Shown here: positions 5,467 to 9,177 of the stretch, in pieces
How the letters are laid out: each line of letters opens with the position of its first letter
How positions within the stretch are numbered: the first letter of the stretch is position 1
DNA from: Leptolyngbya sp. SIO4C5
GTDB taxonomy: Bacteria > Cyanobacteriota > Cyanobacteriia > Phormidesmidales > Phormidesmidaceae
Direction: 5' to 3'
DNA length: 9,177 nt
Assembly (NCBI GenBank): GCA_010671965.1
Contig: JAAHIC010000123.1
Coordinates: 1 to 9,177 of the forward strand
Notes under the pieces: generated by a model
Seen by the model: only the letters and a program-made list of their open reading frames with translations
What the model was told of the DNA's origin: nothing
Database searches by the model: none
Made by a program: the position numbers and the translations under genes

Positions 5467-8400
5467 ATGAGCACGTTTAGTTTTCTGTTTAAGAAAAGGC
5501 TTACTTCAAAGGCAAAAGACCAAACAGCACAGAATGAATCTGAACGCTTGCTGAAGCAGGCTTACATCCTAGAGCCTATTTTGACTCCAAGTGGTCTCCC
5601 GTTCGAGCTTGAGACCGAAACTAATGAAATTTCAGTTGATGAAGTTGATTGGGCAGAGTTGGAAGAAAATATTTCAGACTTTGATTTTGAGTCTGATGAT
5701 TCAAAGGATATTGCTCTAGATAATGCTGAAGTTCATAAAGTGTTTGTGTCAGAAGATTTACCTTACGATTTTCTTGATCCACAGACAGTTGGGTTTGAGT
5801 CTGGTACCTTTTTGGTTCATGAAACTGGCGAAGTTACTATTGACTATCTCTTTGATGGAGGTGGTTACCAGGGGGAATTAGCTTTCTTTAGTCTCGAAGG
5901 GATGTCACTACCCGGTACTGATGATTTTGTTCCAGAAGATTTCATTCATGAGGCGGCAAGTCGTGCTTTGAGTGATTCTGAACTCGGTCATATTGCTGTT
6001 AGCGATCGCACTGAAGGTGCTCGCTTCAGCGGCCATATGCCTGGTGAAAATAGAGATCTCAATGCTGGAGATTATTTGGGAGCAAAAACGTTTAAGATGC
6101 GCCCCGGTGATGAAATTGGCTTCATGCTGGTGCCGAATGGCCGGGTACAGGAGGTGCTGGATAATCCTGAAATTGGCGGGGCAAAAACGCCGCTGTTTTC
6201 CCTGGACACCCTTAATCCCAATGGCATGTTTCACACAGGGCAAATTGCCGATGTTACGGGGGATGGCAACACTTTTGTATTTGAAGATTTGCGGGTTGAT
6301 GGCAAATCAGACTTGGACTATAACGATCTGATTTTTCAGGTACGAGGAGCTGAAGCTCGCAATGTGATGAGAGTGGAAGAAATCACAGGCGCTCCCCCTG
6401 CCTGGATGAATACTGATTTGGGCCAAGCCATTGTTGCTCACGCCTTACCCGATTTGCCTCCGACGGACTACAGCTTCGATATAGCCGATCAGCCATTGGT
6501 TGGCGTCATTGATGCTGGGCTTAATGGTAACAATCCTGATATTGACTATAGCCGTATTCTCTTAGGCCAAGACTGGGTGGGAAATGATGACAACCCTCTA
6601 TTGGAAGCGGATGAAACCGATGAGCATGGTACACAGGTACTGGGTTTAATTGGAGCTACTCAAGATAATGATTTGGGTATTGATGGCCTCAACGATGATG
6701 CTCCTTTGTGGACAAGCCGAGCTGTTGGGTCTGGTGAATGGTCTGACTCATTAGTTGAATTTGTTGAGACAGCCAAGTCGTCCGATCAGCCCAATGCCGT
6801 TGTCAATCTCAGCTTTGATCTGACTCAGGTGGATGCTGATGGCAACGTCACTACCCGCTATGAATTGACACCGCAAGAGCAGGCCGCAATTGAATATGCG
6901 CGTCAAAACGGAGTGCTGATCGTGGCAGCGGCAGGTAATGACGGTGGGGTGATGTCAGCGCTGGGCCAAGCTTCTCAGCTATTCGACAACATTGTGACGG
7001 TGGGAGCCGCCAATGGCATAGAGCGGGCTGATTTCTCTAGCTATGGCTATGGCCTAGACTTGCTGGCAGAGGGTTTAGCGATCGCCCCGACCGGAGAAAC
7101 CGTAGGATTTGTTGAAGGCACCTCGATGGCGGCAGCGCGGGTGACAGGGGCAGCCTCTCAGGTATGGGCAGCAAACCCCAACCTAAACTACCGTCAGGTA
7201 ATCGAGCTACTGAAGACCACCGCCCAGGATATAGAAGCTCCAGGGTGGGATGGAGAGTCAGGCTTTGGCTTACTCAATATGGCCGCAGCAGTTCAGCTAG
7301 CCAAGGTTACTCAGGCCCGGACTTATGGCATCCCTGCTATTGAATTAACAGATACCTGGAGGGGGGACGGGCTAGTCACCCCCCTAGAGCGAGCCGCTAA
7401 TTACGACGCCAACAAAATTATTGCTACGGTACCCTCCTACCTGCGAATCTATGCCAAGGACTCGATTCCGCGTATTTTGCATGCTGCTAAAGCAAGCGCT
7501 GTCACGGACATCGGCCAAATTGCCTACATTTTGGCGACTGCTGAACACGAATCCCATTTAGGACGCTGGATGGAGGAGATAGCCTCGGGTCAGCAATATG
7601 AAGGGCGTTCAGATTTAGGCAATCTCTATCCGGGGGATGGGGTGAAGTACAAAGGGCGCGGCTACGTCCAGATTACCGGACGCAGAAATTATACCCAGTG
7701 GGGAGAGCGACTAAGGGTTGAGCTGGTTAATCACCCGGCGCTGGCCTCTGATAAGGATGTGGCTGCCCAAATTCTCGTGCAAGGAATGCGAGATGGTACC
7801 TTTACACGTAAGAAGCTAAGCCACTACATCAATGGCAATAACCGCGACTTTATCAATGCTCGCAGAGTTGTTAACGGTACTGATAAAGCTGACATTATTG
7901 CTCAAATCGCCAATCGCTATCTCAATGCGCTGCAAAGTTCGCTTGAGCCAGTGACAAATCCCGGTACTCCGGTCAGTCCGTCTCAACGCCGCCCGCATAC
8001 AATTCGACCGGGAGACACTTTATGGGCGATCGCCCTGCGAGAACTCGGCAACGGCAACCGCTGGCGCGAAATTACTCAGGACATGGCTGGTCATCAGAGT
8101 TTCAGTGAGGCTGAAGCCCGACGGTTACACGTGGGCACTGAAGTATATCTACCCGTCAAGCAACAAGTAGGTACAGGTCAGCCTGCTGTGCCTGCTCCAG
8201 CGTATACCCCTCCTCGAGGCGCTATTGGTAGAGGCTCCCGTGCGCCTTATCTATTTGAGCAAGCCTATGCCTGGATACAGGGCGCTCAGAAGACTATTCG
8301 CCCGACCGGAAATGCTTATCGCTGGGGCGATGGCTGGATTCAAAAGTTCCAAAACAGCCAAGGCCGCGAGTTATGGCTAATGCTGGAAGATAGTGCAAAA

Positions 8401-9177
8401 CAAGCCTTTTGGGTATGGGGCAGCAATCTGGATGAATATAAACATATGGGCGGTCCTTTAGGCAGAGTCCTAGAGGGGAGATCGGTTTCGTTGGGATATC
8501 CGCGTTCCAATGAAAACGTTTTTGTCAAAGATGGTAAGCGAGCGGTGTGGCAAGCTTTTGCTGGAGACAATGGCAAGGCCCGTATTCACAACCACTACGG
8601 TTCTGCTTCGGTTGCTACCTGGGGCGTTATTGGCAGTCTATACGCTGATATGGGGAGTACCCGCAGCTTTATGGGTATGCCTACCCGCCGGGAATATATA
8701 GACAGGGATACTACCTGGGCAGATTTTCAAGGGGGTAAGATTGCCTATCACTGGTCTACGGGCAGAGTAGAAGCCCTACGACCCGGTGAGCAACCATCTT
8801 GGCGACGTACCAATATTATCCTCAAAGCCACAGATGGCAATCTCAGCTTTAGTCGCGGGCAAAAGTGGACAACGGCCAGTGGCTATCAGTTCCGATTTCA
8901 GCAAGATGGCAATTTGGTGCTATACACGCCTCAAGGAAAAGCTATTTGGGCAACGGGCACCCATGACTCGACTGCGGCAGATCACTTCGTCGTCCAAGCC
9001 GATGGCAATGTCGTGCTCTATAAGGGTACGAAAGCTATTTGGGCAACCAATACGGCGGGCAATGCTGGCGCTTATTTTGCGATTCAAGGAGATGGCAATT
9101 TAGTAGTCTATTCGGCTACCGGCAGGCCCCTCTATGCCTCAGGAACAGATAGGGGCAGACAGCGAACCGTTTCAGCA
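5467..9177 (+). CDS. Giant multidomain exoprotein: DUF4114 - S8 protease - GH19 - LysM - LGFP-like - B-lectin (3' end outside window)
   Basis: The frame is open without a stop for 1237 codons to the right edge; the C-terminus is missing. Domain order: polar N-terminus, acidic spacer (47-97, 20 of 51 residues Asp/Glu), DUF4114-type module (about 108-292), subtilisin-like S8 protease (about 340-612; Asp349, His387, Ser553), GH19 glycosidase (about 659-826), Pro-rich linker, LysM (843-897), second linker, LGFP-like repeats (about 945-1104) and B-type lectin (about 1113-1228). The start is set by AGGAGG nine bases before ATG. No Sec signal peptide, membrane helix or cysteine is visible. The families predict an exported protein that binds glycans (GlcNAc polymers by LysM, mannose-type sugars by the lectin) and cuts peptidoglycan or chitin; the protease may process the chain itself or attack target proteins. 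An antagonistic, predatory or matrix-remodelling role is inference. The gene is divergent from the membrane-protein gene, 1.2 kb away. Confidence 0.93.
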   Translation, partial: MSTFSFLFKKRLTSKAKDQTAQNESERLLKQAYILEPILTPSGLPFELETETNEISVDEVDWAELEENISDFDFESDDSKDIALDNAEVHKVFVSEDLPYDFLDPQTVGFESGTFLVHETGEVTIDYLFDGGGYQGELAFFSLEGMSLPGTDDFVPEDFIHEAASRALSDSELGHIAVSDRTEGARFSGHMPGENRDLNAGDYLGAKTFKMRPGDEIGFMLVPNGRVQEVLDNPEIGGAKTPLFSLDTLNPNGMFHTGQIADVTGDGNTFVFEDLRVDGKSDLDYNDLIFQVRGAEARNVMRVEEITGAPPAWMNTDLGQAIVAHALPDLPPTDYSFDIADQPLVGVIDAGLNGNNPDIDYSRILLGQDWVGNDDNPLLEADETDEHGTQVLGLIGATQDNDLGIDGLNDDAPLWTSRAVGSGEWSDSLVEFVETAKSSDQPNAVVNLSFDLTQVDADGNVTTRYELTPQEQAAIEYARQNGVLIVAAAGNDGGVMSALGQASQLFDNIVTVGAANGIERADFSSYGYGLDLLAEGLAIAPTGETVGFVEGTSMAAARVTGAASQVWAANPNLNYRQVIELLKTTAQDIEAPGWDGESGFGLLNMAAAVQLAKVTQARTYGIPAIELTDTWRGDGLVTPLERAANYDANKIIATVPSYLRIYAKDSIPRILHAAKASAVTDIGQIAYILATAEHESHLGRWMEEIASGQQYEGRSDLGNLYPGDGVKYKGRGYVQITGRRNYTQWGERLRVELVNHPALASDKDVAAQILVQGMRDGTFTRKKLSHYINGNNRDFINARRVVNGTDKADIIAQIANRYLNALQSSLEPVTNPGTPVSPSQRRPHTIRPGDTLWAIALRELGNGNRWREITQDMAGHQSFSEAEARRLHVGTEVYLPVKQQVGTGQPAVPAPAYTPPRGAIGRGSRAPYLFEQAYAWIQGAQKTIRPTGNAYRWGDGWIQKFQNSQGRELWLMLEDSAKQAFWVWGSNLDEYKHMGGPLGRVLEGRSVSLGYPRSNENVFVKDGKRAVWQAFAGDNGKARIHNHYGSASVATWGVIGSLYADMGSTRSFMGMPTRREYIDRDTTWADFQGGKIAYHWSTGRVEALRPGEQPSWRRTNIILKATDGNLSFSRGQKWTTASGYQFRFQQDGNLVLYTPQGKAIWATGTHDSTAADHFVVQADGNVVLYKGTKAIWATNTAGNAGAYFAIQGDGNLVVYSATGRPLYASGTDRGRQRTVSA
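5788..6342 (+). other. DUF4114-type module of the large protein
   Basis: Residues about 108-292. The first part has the ETGEVTIDYLFDGGGYQGEL stretch, which I recall preceding DUF4114 in cyanobacterial exoproteins. The DUF4114 core follows: GDEIGFMLVPNG (about 215-226), GDGNTFVFEDLRVDG (265-279) and DLDYNDLIFQV (282-292). The Asp-rich end looks like a calcium site. The role of the family is not known; it is typical of large surface or secreted proteins. Confidence 0.85.
6484..7302 (+). other. Subtilisin-family (S8) protease domain
   Basis: Residues about 340-612. Catalytic Asp349 lies in VGVIDAG, His387 in DEHGTQVLG and Ser553 in GTSMAA. The oxyanion Asn491 lies in AAAGNDG. Spacing between triad residues matches active subtilases. 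The Pro that normally follows GTSMAA is Ala here (557), and the second His of HGTH is Gln390. No separate inhibitor propeptide is recognisable, although residues 293-339 or the DUF4114 module could fill that place. Confidence 0.92.
7441..7944 (+). other. GH19 chitinase / endolysin-like glycosidase domain
   Basis: Residues about 659-826. AEHES at 692-696 gives the likely acid Glu695, and the Glu703-Glu704 pair follows a few residues later. YKGRGYVQITGRRNY (728-742) is the most telling family motif. NGNNRDFINARRVVNGTDKA matches the C-terminal part of GH19-type endolysins. Domains of this type cut chitin or peptidoglycan; substrate choice cannot be told from sequence. The short, cysteine-free form is nearer to bacterial and phage lysis enzymes than to plant chitinases. 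Confidence 0.87.
7993..8157 (+). other. LysM domain
   Basis: Residues 843-897. It opens HTIRPGDTLWAIALRELGNG and closes with HVGTEVYLPV, the standard LysM frame with a slightly longer middle. LysM binds GlcNAc-containing polymers (peptidoglycan, chitin), so it would hold the neighbouring GH19 domain on its substrate. Pro-rich linkers lie on both sides. Confidence 0.9.
8299..8778 (+). other. LGFP-like repeat region
   Basis: Residues about 945-1104, rich in Trp, Gly and Tyr. Two LGFP-type turns stand 60 residues apart: LGYP at 1009-1012 and MGMP at 1069-1072. The unit GSLYADMGSTRSFMGMPT followed by FQGGKIAYHWSTG fits the LGFP pattern best. LGFP repeats occur in wall-associated proteins and are thought to bind the cell wall. 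The first half is more diverged. Confidence 0.6.
8803..9150 (+). other. B-type (bulb) mannose-binding lectin domain
   Basis: Residues about 1113-1228. Three perfect QxDxNxVxY motifs (1145-1153, 1177-1185, 1207-1215) stand about 31 residues apart, each followed by an IWAT-like or LYAS turn, as in the three-fold monocot lectin prism. All ligand residues are kept in each motif. The chain continues beyond the domain to the window edge. Confidence 0.92.

Noticed and set aside
5908..6331. Open frames on both strands inside the start of the large gene
   Set aside because: The 5467 frame here encodes the DUF4114 module with its diagnostic motifs, so the others are shadows.
1..9177. tRNA, rRNA, CRISPR array, insertion sequence or phage genes
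   Set aside because: No T-loop or anticodon pattern, spaced repeat array, transposase motif or terminal inverted repeats were seen. The GH19 endolysin-like domain alone does not indicate a prophage because it is embedded in a large non-phage protein.

Overview
The window looks like chromosomal DNA from a cyanobacterium. The octamer GCGATCGC (HIP1), the hallmark repeat of many cyanobacterial genomes, occurs seven times in 9.2 kb (2422-2429, 2513-2520, 3453-3460, 4534-4541, 6002-6009, 7078-7085, 8026-8033). The protein families (Calx-beta plus CBM2 cellulase, DUF4114 module, a two-helix membrane protein with a coiled coil) also fit. The genus cannot be fixed from this sequence; a filamentous Leptolyngbya-like lineage is only a guess.

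Layout. 3-188 (+): the apparent 3' end of a gene that enters from the left. 189-510: a short convergent intergenic stretch with a good Rho-independent terminator (444-476) for the next gene. 511-2988 (-): a secreted-type GH9 cellulase, arranged CBM2, Calx-beta, CBM2, GH9. 2989-3562: a non-coding stretch with a likely terminator for the gene beyond it and two copies of a 10-bp palindrome, TAGG(NN)CCTA. 3563-4240 (-): a small two-helix membrane protein with a coiled coil. 4241-5466: 1.2 kb between divergent genes, with no convincing gene but several inverted and direct repeats. 5467 to the right edge (+): one uninterrupted reading frame of 1237 codons with a perfect AGGAGG ribosome binding site. 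It has no stop codon in the window.

The right-hand gene is the main find. One polypeptide carries, in order: an acidic leader, a DUF4114-type module, a subtilisin-family (S8) protease with a complete Asp-His-Ser triad, a GH19 chitinase/endolysin-like glycosidase, a LysM domain, an LGFP-like repeat region and a B-type (bulb) lectin with three intact QxDxNxVxY motifs. Protease, wall or chitin hydrolase and two kinds of sugar-binding module in one chain suggest a large exported protein that binds and breaks down cell walls or matrix. It may act against other cells and may process itself; these roles are inference.

The right-hand protein (as far as visible) and the cellulase share two traits: no recognisable N-terminal Sec signal peptide and no cysteine. 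Both traits are common in cyanobacterial proteins exported by type I systems, so the two enzymes may use one such route. No secretion genes lie in the window, and co-regulation of the genes is not shown.
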